From: Alphaproteobacteria bacterium
Lineage (GTDB): Bacteria > Pseudomonadota > Alphaproteobacteria > Rickettsiales > JABCZZ01
DNA length: 64,000 nt
Reading direction: 5' to 3'
Assembly (NCBI GenBank): GCA_013288335.1
Contig: JABDCC010000003.1
Coordinates: 25,978 to 89,977, forward strand
The notes below the pieces were generated by a model. The model was given only the letters and a program-made list of their open reading frames with translations. It was not told the DNA's origin and did not search any database. The translations under genes were made by a program, and so were the position numbers. Shown piece by piece: positions 1 through 9,877 of this stretch. Within the stretch, counting starts at the first letter, position 1. Every line of letters begins with the position of its first letter.

Positions 1-389
1 TTTAGAATATCTCGTATTTCTGTCAGTAGTATTTCCTGATTCGTAGGAGGTGCAGGTTCATCATGCTTAAAGCGATTTACTTGCTTTACCAAAATAAAAA
101 TAGCCACTGCAATTATCAGAAAATGAATAATGTTATTTAAAAAGATTCCATAATTTATGGTTGCCGCACCGGCTTTTTTTGCTTCGCTTAATGATGCATA
201 AGTGGTTTTAGATAAGTTTATATAAAATTCAGAAAAATCGATGCCACCTATCAACAACCCAATGGGCGGCATAATGATATCATTGACGAGGGAGCTGACA
301 ATCTGACCAAAAGCGGCACCAATAATGACACCAACCGCAAGATCAATGACATTGCCTTTCATGGCAAATTTTTTGAATTCTTTAAACAT
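1..389 (-). CDS. mscL: Large-conductance mechanosensitive channel MscL (3' end truncated by window edge)
   Basis: Minus-strand translation from CAT at 387-389: [46 protein letters not shown]..., the MscL N-terminal signature; not in the ORF track because it is open at the window edge. Confidence 0.95.
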   Translation of the reverse strand, partial: MFKEFKKFAMKGNVIDLAVGVIIGAAFGQIVSSLVNDIIMPPIGLLIGGIDFSEFYINLSKTTYASLSEAKKAGAATINYGIFLNNIIHFLIIAVAIFILVKQVNRFKHDEPAPPTNQEILLTEIRDIL

Positions 390-436
390 AATAACCCCTT
401 CTTCGTTATTAGAAAGAATTAGCATGCAGACAATAT

Positions 437-1870
437 TCAATCAATAATTTCCTCTGCCATGGTTCCATAATAATCAAGAAATCCTCCACCAGTAATATGC
501 TGGATTGCATGCGCGTATATCAAGCTGTCACCTTTATCCGGGCTGCGGCCGATGCGCTTTATAATAGAATCTTTTGCTTCCACCAATATTCCGCGCACAG
601 TTAAACGCCAACGTGCCGCCGCAATATCGGCAAGTAACTCCCGATCCGGCGGAAGCGCAATATTATCACCATTTTCCGGGTCAAGTGCTTCACGCAGCGA
701 CCACCACCACTCTGCTCGTCTATTGACGAAACTGAGCTGCCCGCTTTTGTCATGGGCATCACTTGCCTGTGCTGAATTCATTGCCTGTGCAGCATTACCT
801 ATATAACGACGCAATGAATCAAATACGCTTGAGCCAACGCCTATGACATCAATATTTACATTACAGTTTGATGTTCCGCGTGCCGAGAGCACAAGTTGTG
901 CAATGGAATCACCGGTTTTTGTAGTGCTCCCTTTATACACTTTCTGAATCTCAAACCAGTTTTCATAACGCAGCGTAATCACCGTTTTGTCATTTCCTCC
1001 GCGCGCAACATCCACACCGATGCAAGAGAGTTTCGCATTCATATTACGAGTTTCGAATCGCAATATCGCTTTTTCAATCCATTCCGTTGGAATTAACTGA
1101 TAAGGATTATCCGCACGATCCGCACTAAAATCACCGTAGAGCAATTTCGAGCGTAGAGGTTCCGGCAAAGCCTGCAATGTGGCCTTATATCCTGATCTCA
1201 TATAATGAGGATTATCCTCAACATGCGCAGGAAAAAATGTTCTGCTCTTAGGAACAATTATTTCCCCTTTATGCTCAAAAGGTTCGCCATTTTCTACTTC
1301 AGTATCTTTTCCATCAATCGTGGTAAACCAACGTAATTCTCCAGGCTTTGCAGGATTTGCATAGGTAGTATCTAGCCACGGTGCAAAGAACCTGATTACC
1401 CATTCTCCTTCGCTATCGGTTGGGGGATTTCCTGTAGCTATAACCCGACATTTCTGTTTTGGATTTGCACTTCTGAGCCATCCGCAAAGAGTGCGAAATT
1501 GCATTTCGCTGAAATGGGCTAGTTCATCAAAGGCCTTTAAATCATGCGGCCTACCCTGATATTTACGTTCATCACCAATATACTGAACTGCTCCGAATTC
1601 TATAGTACGTCCGTTTTCAAGCGTCCAGACCATGGTAGATTTATTGAATTTTCCAACATCAATAAGCAGTTCGGTAGCGCGATCAATAATGGCACGAAGC
1701 TGCGTAAATTCACGTCGAAATATTATACTCCGTTCATGTTCAGTGTGAGCAGCACCTATTAACAGATCGGTTTTTCCACCGCCTGCAGCACCACCATAAA
1801 ATAAAATATCTGCCTGACTCAACAAGGCATTGGTTTGCGGCCCCGGTAAGGGCTCCCATGTTTGCTGCAT
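437..1870 (-). CDS. Phage/GTA-type terminase large subunit
   Basis: Walker A-like [14 protein letters not shown], Walker B-like KAFDELAHF, nuclease-like [12 protein letters not shown] and [12 protein letters not shown] motifs. Confidence 0.92.
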   Translation of the reverse strand: MQQTWEPLPGPQTNALLSQADILFYGGAAGGGKTDLLIGAAHTEHERSIIFRREFTQLRAIIDRATELLIDVGKFNKSTMVWTLENGRTIEFGAVQYIGDERKYQGRPHDLKAFDELAHFSEMQFRTLCGWLRSANPKQKCRVIATGNPPTDSEGEWVIRFFAPWLDTTYANPAKPGELRWFTTIDGKDTEVENGEPFEHKGEIIVPKSRTFFPAHVEDNPHYMRSGYKATLQALPEPLRSKLLYGDFSADRADNPYQLIPTEWIEKAILRFETRNMNAKLSCIGVDVARGGNDKTVITLRYENWFEIQKVYKGSTTKTGDSIAQLVLSARGTSNCNVNIDVIGVGSSVFDSLRRYIGNAAQAMNSAQASDAHDKSGQLSFVNRRAEWWWSLREALDPENGDNIALPPDRELLADIAAARWRLTVRGILVEAKDSIIKRIGRSPDKGDSLIYAHAIQHITGGGFLDYYGTMAEEIID

Positions 1871-1877
1871 AATCTCA

Positions 1878-2171
1878 CTATTGATGACAATTTGTTTTTG
1901 CTATTGCGGCGCGGCGCACGAGCGCAGGAGATATGCCCGCCAGCGTGCATATTAAAAAGAAATCCTGATTATCACGAAGCAACCAGCGCTCTGCTTCTGC
2001 TTTCTCATTTTTTATATCCATATCTGTCAGCGCCTGATGAATCACTGCACACCACAAACTATGTTCACCTTGAATGGACGCATGTAATTTTTTGTATTCA
2101 TGTCCTGCATAACTATAATCAAGCGCGTCAAACCCACCCTCAACGCTGACATTGTCGTTGTGGTTGTGCAT
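1878..2171 (-). CDS. Small protein directly upstream of terL; candidate terminase small subunit / GTA g1-like DNA-binding protein
   Basis: 97 aa, 7 bp from terL, same strand; pattern W-x(n)-QALxD...AxRWL...DFFLICTLAGISPALVRRAAI resembles phage/GTA small proteins next to terL. Confidence 0.6.
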   Translation of the reverse strand: MHNHNDNVSVEGGFDALDYSYAGHEYKKLHASIQGEHSLWCAVIHQALTDMDIKNEKAEAERWLLRDNQDFFLICTLAGISPALVRRAAIAKTNCHQ

Positions 2172-2192
2172 AAAGGCTCAAATTCTGGGCAT

Positions 2193-2224
2193 AAAAAAAC
2201 CCGCAATAACTTTTGTTATGCGAG
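2193..2224 (-). terminator. Rho-independent terminator downstream of the amidase gene
   Basis: Minus strand CTCGCATAAC-AAAA-GTTATTGCGGG followed by TTTTTTT. Confidence 0.75.
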
Positions 2225-2333
2225 CTGGAAAGCTTTTTTGATATTTTTTGTGACGCGTCTTTTTACAGACTTATTCACTCTGGAAATTACTATAGATTTC
2301 GTTCACGTTTTTGTCAATAGACGAAATGCAGAA

Positions 2334-3437
2334 TTATTTTATCGAAGTATTTTTCTTCTTAAAATAAGCATCAATTGCATTTACTACGCCACGCACAAAT
2401 TTTTCTTTATGCTCGGAAGTTTGCAACATATGTTCTTCATGTTGATTGGTAAGAAATCCCACTTCAATGAGCACGGAAGGTATATCAGGGGCCTTAAGCA
2501 CAGCAAAGCCCGCAAAGCGATGGGTGTGATTCAGTAATGTAATTTGATGGCCAATATATTTTACCAGCAAGTCAGCGAATTTCATCGATTTTAATTTTGT
2601 TTCGCGCTCCGTGAGATCAATTAAAATATCTGCGACATCTTTGCTGGTATCACTTAAATCCATTCCACCAATAACATCTGCTTTGTTTTCTTTTGCAGCC
2701 AATGCCTCGGATTGTTTGTCGGATGCTTTATCCGAAATAGTATAGACCGATAATCCGCGCGCAGAATCAAACGGAGCAGAATCCGCATGGATGGAAATAA
2801 ACAAGTTACCATGCGCAAGTCTTGCACGCCGAACACGCTCGGCAAGTAAAAGATAACGATCATCGCTGCGGGTGAGCGCAACATTGTAACGATCCGTCGT
2901 GAGCAATGCATCTTTAAGCGCCAGTGCATATTCAAGCGTTAAGTCTTTTTCTTCGCTACCGGCATAACCCGATGTTCCTGGATCCTGCCCGCCATGTCCG
3001 GCATCAATTACAATCATGGGTTTAACAACTGCAGCTATTTTTTCTTTCTTTCCAGGATTGGCAATCAGGTCAAATTGCAATCGGTAAGAAGCATTTTTGT
3101 GAATTAGCGTAATATTTTTAAGTTTTACTCCTTCATTCAGATCAAAAACCAAGCGGCTGGTTTTTGTGTCATGAAATCCAAAACGCACTTTCTTAATAAG
3201 CCTGCCATTATAGTCTTCTGGCAACCCTACATTATTAACCCAGCTTGCTATCGGCAAATCCACCACCACCCTCGGAGGCGGGGTTTCCGTTAAAAATACC
3301 TTGTAATCTGTCTTATTATTAAGATGGATGGAAACATGCTCACCATTTTCGATGATTTCCACCTTTAATCCGTTTATTTCCAATGCATTAGCTGAAAAAG
3401 GCAGGAGTAATATAAATAGCAATAATAAGTATTTCAT
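2334..3437 (-). CDS. N-acetylmuramoyl-L-alanine amidase with N-terminal AMIN domain (AmiC-like)
   Basis: Signal peptide MKYLLLLFILLLPFSANA, then VIDAGHGGQDPGTSG and SIHADSAPFDSARGLSVYT Amidase_3 motifs; start moved to internal Met. Confidence 0.92.
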   Translation of the reverse strand: MKYLLLLFILLLPFSANALEINGLKVEIIENGEHVSIHLNNKTDYKVFLTETPPPRVVVDLPIASWVNNVGLPEDYNGRLIKKVRFGFHDTKTSRLVFDLNEGVKLKNITLIHKNASYRLQFDLIANPGKKEKIAAVVKPMIVIDAGHGGQDPGTSGYAGSEEKDLTLEYALALKDALLTTDRYNVALTRSDDRYLLLAERVRRARLAHGNLFISIHADSAPFDSARGLSVYTISDKASDKQSEALAAKENKADVIGGMDLSDTSKDVADILIDLTERETKLKSMKFADLLVKYIGHQITLLNHTHRFAGFAVLKAPDIPSVLIEVGFLTNQHEEHMLQTSEHKEKFVRGVVNAIDAYFKKKNTSIK

Positions 3438-3896
3438 TGTGCTGATAGTTGCCCTGCTAGTGGAATGTAATATAATTATAATCTGCAAAATCTTGTAATG
3501 AATATTTGAAATTTTTACTACAAATAGTTTTATAACATAATTTAAATAACATTTGTAGTTATTAAAACTCTTCTATATAGTCGGAAAGCTAAAGAAATTC
3601 TGCTGCTTATATTATTAGCGCGTCGCCTAAATTAGGCAAGAGCGCTGTTATAAACGGCTTGAGTATTGGTTTATATTTTTTAATTTTAATTGGCCTTTTA
3701 TGGTGTGGTCACTTCATTGCAATCGTATCGGCGCCCGAGGATTTAATAATTTATCCGCGCGTCCATACATACAAAAATTCAAACGTCTTTCCACGCGTGA
3801 AATCTGCCTGAATACCGGCGAATCACAAGACTTAATTGTTGTAATCATGAAGTATCTTCCCACCTTATTTAAAGGGCCCTATATGGGAGTACATTC

Positions 3897-6386
3897 ATGG
3901 TATTACGATTACTTATTGATGCAGTTCACGCAGAAGAAACTCGCGTAGTAATTGCCGACAACGGACGCATTAACGATTTTGATTTTGTTACGTCCGCAAA
4001 AAAACAGGTTAAAGGCAACATTTACCTGGCAAAAATAACGCGTGTTGAACCATCATTACAAGCCGCGTTCGTGGAATATGGCAGTGGCAAACAAGGTTTT
4101 CTGCCATTTGCTGAAATTCATCCAGATTATTATCAGATTCCAACTGCAGACCGCGAACGCCTCCTGAAAGAAGCTGAAATTGCGGAAGAAGCTTATGAAG
4201 CGGCTGAATCCTCCACTGAAACAGTAAATGCCCAGGAAAGCATAAGTGAATCATCTGAGACACATAAGGAACCATTGCCTGACCCAGAAGCGGTTTTCTT
4301 AAATGCAGAGCCTGCTATTATTGCTCAATTACAAGATTCTCCTGTCACTTATAGCGAAGAAATAACTGAAAGTACTTTTGCAAAAGCCGCTACTGAGCCC
4401 GCTGCTGCAGAGGAACCAAAAGCTTCACAAGAACATACTGTCGAAAATATTACCGATGCCCAGGCCGCATCGAGTGAAGTTTCCAGTGAACAAACTGTCA
4501 GTGAAACCTCTTATGATCATGGACAAGAATCCAATGAACCCCAGGAAGTAGAAACTCTGGCCAGTGAAGAAGATGCAGTGGCTGAAGCACGCCCTGCCGC
4601 ATTTCATCGCCGCTATAAAATACAGGAAGTTATCAAGCGTAATCAGATTGTGCTGGTTCAGGTTATAAAAGAAGAACGTGGTAATAAGGGTGTATCCTTG
4701 ACTACATTCATGTCTCTTGCCGGACGCTATTGCGTATTGATGCCAAACTCGCCAAAAGGTGGTGGCATTTCACGCAAAATTTCCAGTGGTGAAGACAGAA
4801 GGCGTTTAAAAGAAATATCCGCAGAACTTAAAACCGCACGTGGCATGAGCGCTATCATCCGAACGGCCGGTATCGACAGAACCCGTGTAGAAATTCAAAG
4901 GGATTATGAATATCTGGTAAAGTTATGGGAAGGAATAAGAGAGCAGACCTTGTCCTCAACCGCGCCCGCGCTTATTTATGAAGAAGGCGATCTTATAAAA
5001 CGCACCATACGCGATCTCTATTCTAATGAAATAGAGGAAATTATTGTTGAGGGTGAAGAAGGCTATAATCAGGCAAAAAGCTTCCTGAATATGATTCTTC
5101 CAAGCCATACTCCTAAAGTAAAATTATATCAGGATAATCTTCCAGTATTTTACGCGTATAATATCGAAGACCAGCTTAATTCCATGTACGACCCGATAGT
5201 GAAACTGCGCTCTGGTGGTTATATCGTTATCAATCCGACAGAAGCTCTCATTTCAATCGACGTAAACTCAGGCCGTTCTACTGGTGAGCGCAATATTGAA
5301 GAAACCGCAACCAAAACGAATCTTGAAGCAGCGAACGAAATAGCCCGCCAATTGCGTTTACGGGATCTTGCCGGACTCGTTGTCGTCGACTTTATTGACA
5401 TGATGGATTCACGCAATCGCCGCTCTATAGAGCGCGCCATGAAAGATGCACTGCGACTTGATCGCGCTAAAATTCAGATTGGCCGTATAAGTCCATTTGG
5501 CTTGCTTGAAATGTCACGCCAGCGTTTGCGTCCAAGTATTAGTGAATCGAGCACTACCGTGTGTTCACACTGCTTGGGTAAAGGGGTTATACGTTCAAGT
5601 TCATCTGTTTCACTGCAGATAATACGGGCTATAGAAAAAGAAGTAGCGGGCGGTGTTGTGAGTGAAATAAAGATATTTGTTACAGAATCCATTGCACTTT
5701 CTCTTTTAAATACCCGCAGAGATACTTTGTCTTCCATAGAGAAAAAGTATGATCTGCGCATCACGGTGCTTACCGATGAATTACTTGCGCAAGGTAATTT
5801 CCGCATTGAAAAAGTAAAAGGGGCTCGCCGTGGAAACCCACAGGGTCCTGCTTATCACGAACCGGTTTCGATTGATCAAACTGTGCTGGAAGACATTCCT
5901 TCAAACGAAGAGGATTTTGCAAAAAGTTCTGAGCCTTTAGTAAGTGAGGAAAGATTTCCAACCGCTAATACAGAGGAGCGCCCACGCCGCAATCGTCGTG
6001 GAGGACGTGGTCGTCGCGGTGGCAATCGCAATTTCAATGAACCGCGCAGTGAAACAACTCCTGCTTCAACTTCAGAGAATATAACAGCAGATAATGAGAA
6101 CAGGCCACAGTCTGAGCGTAATAATAATGGCGAACGCAACCCCAATAGAAACCGTCGTGGTGGTCAAGGTCAACGTCGCTGGCGCGATGGACGTGATCGC
6201 AATTCGGAAAATCCTAATGCGGGAACTTCGACGAATAATAACGTAATACAATATTCTGGAAACCAGCAAGATAATCGCCCGAACCCATCTGCTCATTCTC
6301 AATCATCTGTTCCTCCGCTTGAACAGCAGGCACAAGGCGATAGTAAACCTAAAAAAGGTTGGTGGCGCAGGATTGTAGAGTCTTAG
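3897..6386 (+). CDS. rne: Ribonuclease E
   Basis: S1 region, catalytic GGYIVINPTEALISIDVNSGR, zinc-link CSHCLGKG, Arg/Gly-rich C-terminus ending KKGWWRRIVES. Confidence 0.96.
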   Translation: MVLRLLIDAVHAEETRVVIADNGRINDFDFVTSAKKQVKGNIYLAKITRVEPSLQAAFVEYGSGKQGFLPFAEIHPDYYQIPTADRERLLKEAEIAEEAYEAAESSTETVNAQESISESSETHKEPLPDPEAVFLNAEPAIIAQLQDSPVTYSEEITESTFAKAATEPAAAEEPKASQEHTVENITDAQAASSEVSSEQTVSETSYDHGQESNEPQEVETLASEEDAVAEARPAAFHRRYKIQEVIKRNQIVLVQVIKEERGNKGVSLTTFMSLAGRYCVLMPNSPKGGGISRKISSGEDRRRLKEISAELKTARGMSAIIRTAGIDRTRVEIQRDYEYLVKLWEGIREQTLSSTAPALIYEEGDLIKRTIRDLYSNEIEEIIVEGEEGYNQAKSFLNMILPSHTPKVKLYQDNLPVFYAYNIEDQLNSMYDPIVKLRSGGYIVINPTEALISIDVNSGRSTGERNIEETATKTNLEAANEIARQLRLRDLAGLVVVDFIDMMDSRNRRSIERAMKDALRLDRAKIQIGRISPFGLLEMSRQRLRPSISESSTTVCSHCLGKGVIRSSSSVSLQIIRAIEKEVAGGVVSEIKIFVTESIALSLLNTRRDTLSSIEKKYDLRITVLTDELLAQGNFRIEKVKGARRGNPQGPAYHEPVSIDQTVLEDIPSNEEDFAKSSEPLVSEERFPTANTEERPRRNRRGGRGRRGGNRNFNEPRSETTPASTSENITADNENRPQSERNNNGERNPNRNRRGGQGQRRWRDGRDRNSENPNAGTSTNNNVIQYSGNQQDNRPNPSAHSQSSVPPLEQQAQGDSKPKKGWWRRIVES

Positions 6387-6407
6387 AATATTCAGAACGA
6401 GAATATT

Positions 6408-7409
6408 TTAAGCGCGATTTTTCATTGCAGGATCATTGAATGCTATATAGCGCTTGTCTGCATCATTACGATTATTTGCATACCATTCCATAGTTTCTTT
6501 GATGCCTTCCTCAATGCCAATTTCGCATTTAAAACCATAAGAAGCAGCGCGTTGCATATCCATCAATCGCTTAGCATCACCGGCAGGTTTGCTGGTATCC
6601 CAAACGATATTTACTGGACCGCCGGGAACGTGCTTTGCCACCATTTCAGCAAGTTGTTTAATAGTTATACCGGTTCCAGAGCCAAGATTAACGGGCTCAC
6701 TCACCCCTTGCTCTACCATCATTAACATGCCGCGGGCACAATCACGGGCGTGAATAAAATCACGGATAGGTGAGCCATCACCCCACACAGTAAGCGGGTT
6801 TTCACCTTCCATTGCACGACGAATTAGCGAGGGAATAACCATAGCATTTTCTGGGTCAAAATTATCATAAGACCCATACACATTAGCGGGACGCACTATA
6901 GAAATTTTATCCCAGTTATATTCTATTTTATACGCTTCAGCCTGCAATTCCCCCATGCGTTTTGCCCAACCGGCAAATCGATCATTAGGCGACGGAAAAG
7001 TTTTCCATACATCATCTTCAAAAAATACTTCGGCGGGTGAATACACACCTACGGAACTAGTAAACAGAAATCGTTCAACATTGCTACGGCGTGCAGCTTC
7101 CATCATATTAATTGAAAACTGCATAGTCGGAACAAAAAAACTTGCCGGACGCTTTGAAGTCATTGCGGGCGAGCCTTTTACGCCTGCAAGCTGAAACACA
7201 ATATCCTGCCCAGCGCACACCTCTATACATGAAGAAAATTCACGTAAATCCGCTTTTACGAAGGTTGAGCCTTTCGGAGCGCGTGAAGGATCGTCAAGTG
7301 ATACAACAGTTACCTTGGCACCTTTTTCAATAAGCAACTCTACCAGTGGACGGCCAATTAACCCTGTTCCGCCAGTTACCAAAACTTTCTTACCACTATA
7401 AAATGTCAT
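6408..7409 (-). CDS. NAD-dependent epimerase/dehydratase (extended SDR)
   Basis: VLVTGGTGLIGRPLVELL, FTSSVGVY, RPANVYG, RDFIHARDCA motifs; start at internal Met (CAT 7407-7409). Confidence 0.88.
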   Translation of the reverse strand: MTFYSGKKVLVTGGTGLIGRPLVELLIEKGAKVTVVSLDDPSRAPKGSTFVKADLREFSSCIEVCAGQDIVFQLAGVKGSPAMTSKRPASFFVPTMQFSINMMEAARRSNVERFLFTSSVGVYSPAEVFFEDDVWKTFPSPNDRFAGWAKRMGELQAEAYKIEYNWDKISIVRPANVYGSYDNFDPENAMVIPSLIRRAMEGENPLTVWGDGSPIRDFIHARDCARGMLMMVEQGVSEPVNLGSGTGITIKQLAEMVAKHVPGGPVNIVWDTSKPAGDAKRLMDMQRAASYGFKCEIGIEEGIKETMEWYANNRNDADKRYIAFNDPAMKNRA

Positions 7410-7438
7410 CACATATCCCAAAAATAATACGTTATTAG

Positions 7439-8809
7439 CTATTCATTCACAGTACATTTAGACAAGATATTAAGCAGTTCACTAGGCTTTGTTCGAGTAT
7501 TTCTAATAATTTCCGCTATTTCTTTTTCATCTTTTTTTGCCGCAATAGCCCAGGCTGCTGCAATAAAACTACGAAATATTCCTTGTCCCGTCGTATCTAT
7601 CAGGCTTGGTAAACTATTTTCATAGCCTATTGGCAAATCCTCAAGCCAGTTTATTTCACTCAATTCTCCTTCAACCTGGTGCATAAGAGCAGCTTGTATA
7701 CTAGGCGCATTTTGGAAAAGTGAAAAGATTTTCTGAGTGCGAGGTTTTGCTACTTTTGAAACTTTGGATAATAGTAAGTTCAGAAGCTCGGTTAATGTAT
7801 ATTCGATGCCTTGTATACCGTGAAAATGCATCGGCCTGCCATCATCTTTTACAATATACTGGTTTCTTTCACTGGCATGATAAATATCGCTCACTGCTAT
7901 CCATTTTGCCTCACAAGCTTCATAAGCTCCGGGTTTAAGCGGCGGTGCAGATTCAAGAATACCAAGATAAGCAAAATAATTCTGATCGGTGTTGTAGAGA
8001 CGCTCGCCACCACTTCCGATGGAAATGATATCAATAGATTTTGCCATTTTAATAATGGCATCCGGATAATTGCTAATATCCAAGCCAGCTTCTTCAAAGG
8101 TTTCCCTTATAAACGTTGATTTACTGCTGAAATCTATATGTTCCGGCCACTCTACACGATGGCGCTTCAATAATTGTTTCAGGTAACTAACATCAGAAAT
8201 TTTACCGATTGCTATATTAAACCCTTCAGCGGATACAAGGCGGCGAAACTCTTCATATACGATATATTGTACATCGCGCGCATCGGGTAAAATAAATTTT
8301 TCATGTGATTGATTAATGTTCTCCACATCATCCGGTATATCAAGATGCACACCGATAGTGGCTTCTTCTGCTTTGTTGCGAACAATTTCCGAAACTCTGT
8401 CTTTATAAATCATCTCTGCATTGGCTGGCATAACTTCCATATACCCCGCAGGATAAAGCCATTGATGAGGATCTTTAACACGCCTAACTAAAAGAACGTA
8501 AAGTTCGCCTGTTTTTGCATCAATATAATAAAAGGGGCCGGACGCGCTAATACTTGGTCTGGCAAACGGATATATATAATATTTATTACGTGACGGTGTC
8601 GGCCTATTTTCCAAAAGTTCCGCTATTTGCTGAACCAGTTCTGGTGACTGCGGCAATGAGGATTGTACGGTACCACCATCCATTAAAATGCCCGATGCAT
8701 TCAACAATTCAGCCAAAGTAGTTGATATAGACTCTTTTCGGGCTGAAGGCGACACAGCAGATAATTCATGCGCCACTACTTCCAGAATTTTTCTGGAAAT
8801 GCCATCCAT
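7439..8809 (-). CDS. Nudix-like hydrolase domain protein with long internal insertion and C-terminal extension
   Basis: QWLYPAGYMEV and downstream RETFEEAGLDI (REUxEExGU half of a Nudix box); start at MDGISRK, overlapping the upstream epimerase region. Confidence 0.6.
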   Translation of the reverse strand: MDGISRKILEVVAHELSAVSPSARKESISTTLAELLNASGILMDGGTVQSSLPQSPELVQQIAELLENRPTPSRNKYYIYPFARPSISASGPFYYIDAKTGELYVLLVRRVKDPHQWLYPAGYMEVMPANAEMIYKDRVSEIVRNKAEEATIGVHLDIPDDVENINQSHEKFILPDARDVQYIVYEEFRRLVSAEGFNIAIGKISDVSYLKQLLKRHRVEWPEHIDFSSKSTFIRETFEEAGLDISNYPDAIIKMAKSIDIISIGSGGERLYNTDQNYFAYLGILESAPPLKPGAYEACEAKWIAVSDIYHASERNQYIVKDDGRPMHFHGIQGIEYTLTELLNLLLSKVSKVAKPRTQKIFSLFQNAPSIQAALMHQVEGELSEINWLEDLPIGYENSLPSLIDTTGQGIFRSFIAAAWAIAAKKDEKEIAEIIRNTRTKPSELLNILSKCTVNE

Positions 8810-8810
8810 A

Positions 8811-9821
8811 TTATGCGCTCTTTCTTGTGTTCGGTGCATCAAACGGCTTTAAAGTTTCCGGGTTAATATTATCACGCCACCACTCTATGGTGCTTTTAAT
8901 GCCATCATCGAGGTTTACTTGTGGTTCCCAGCCAAGTTCTTTTTTTGCTAACGCACAATCAAGGAACAAACTTGTCTTTATAGTCGGTTGCGACAAATCA
9001 TGTTTGATCTCAAGTTTTTTGCCGGAAGCAATCACAATCTTATTCACCAATTCTTTTATAGATACTGCTTTACCGAGACCACAATTATACAGACGATATT
9101 TCTCTGGTTGTTTTTTAATAGCCAATTCTACGAAGTGGGTTAAATCTTCGGCATGCAACAAATCGCGTTCTTCTTCACCGGTTCCCCAAACGCTAATGGA
9201 ATCTTTTGCAGTCATCACTTTGGTAACCGTTGCGCCAAATACATGGCTGCGCTCCAAATCAAACTTATCATGTGCGCCGTAAATATTAGAGTGGCGGATG
9301 GCAGTGAATTTTGTCTCGCTGATGCCAGCAAAAAATTCACACATTTTTTCAATATATATTTTTGTATTACCCACGCCAAAATACCGTGGATGCAGTGGCG
9401 TGTTAGCATCAAAATCAGTCTCTTTGAGTGGCTTATCACCCGAGGGATACATCACCGTACAACTGAAAAAAATTACATGTTTTACTTTTTTCTCAAACGC
9501 TGCGCGGAAAAGGTAAGAATTCATCACAGCATTGTCGGTCACATGTATAAATGGCCGTGTCACGATATCTTTTGCACCTGAAGTCGTAGCCGCAGCCTGT
9601 ATAATTACATCTACCCCGTCGAGCAATGTATTGTATGCTTCCGGATTGCGCAAATCCGCCTTATGCCAGGTGACATCTTTGCAGGCATATTCCGGACGGT
9701 TAAAACGTACCGCATGAACATCATATTGGCCAGATTTGGCAAAATATTCCACCATATTGCGCCCGATAAACCCGGTAGCGCCGCACACTAGAAGCTTCTG
9801 TTTCATATGAGCCTTTATCAA
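8811..9821 (-). CDS. NAD-dependent epimerase/dehydratase, GDP-L-fucose synthase-like
   Basis: LLVCGATGFIGRNMVEYF, FFSCTVMYP, SNIYGAHDKFDLERSHV, RDLLHAEDLTHF. Confidence 0.85.
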   Translation of the reverse strand: MIKAHMKQKLLVCGATGFIGRNMVEYFAKSGQYDVHAVRFNRPEYACKDVTWHKADLRNPEAYNTLLDGVDVIIQAAATTSGAKDIVTRPFIHVTDNAVMNSYLFRAAFEKKVKHVIFFSCTVMYPSGDKPLKETDFDANTPLHPRYFGVGNTKIYIEKMCEFFAGISETKFTAIRHSNIYGAHDKFDLERSHVFGATVTKVMTAKDSISVWGTGEEERDLLHAEDLTHFVELAIKKQPEKYRLYNCGLGKAVSIKELVNKIVIASGKKLEIKHDLSQPTIKTSLFLDCALAKKELGWEPQVNLDDGIKSTIEWWRDNINPETLKPFDAPNTRKSA

Positions 9822-9877
9822 TGGTGATGATTAGCTGTTATAGGCAAGATAATCCACCCCGGCAAGCGGCAAATGCG

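Noticed and set aside
2100-2537. 145-aa plus-strand ORF spanning the terminator and amidase 3' end
   Set aside because: Overlaps a terminator and a conserved gene on the other strand.
437-3437. A prophage or active phage module
   Set aside because: Only terminase genes are recognisable; flanked by mscL and chromosomal amidase, no structural or integration genes.
3700-3948. 82-aa ORF upstream of and overlapping the rne start
   Set aside because: Overlaps rne out of frame, no SD or family; more likely untranslated leader.
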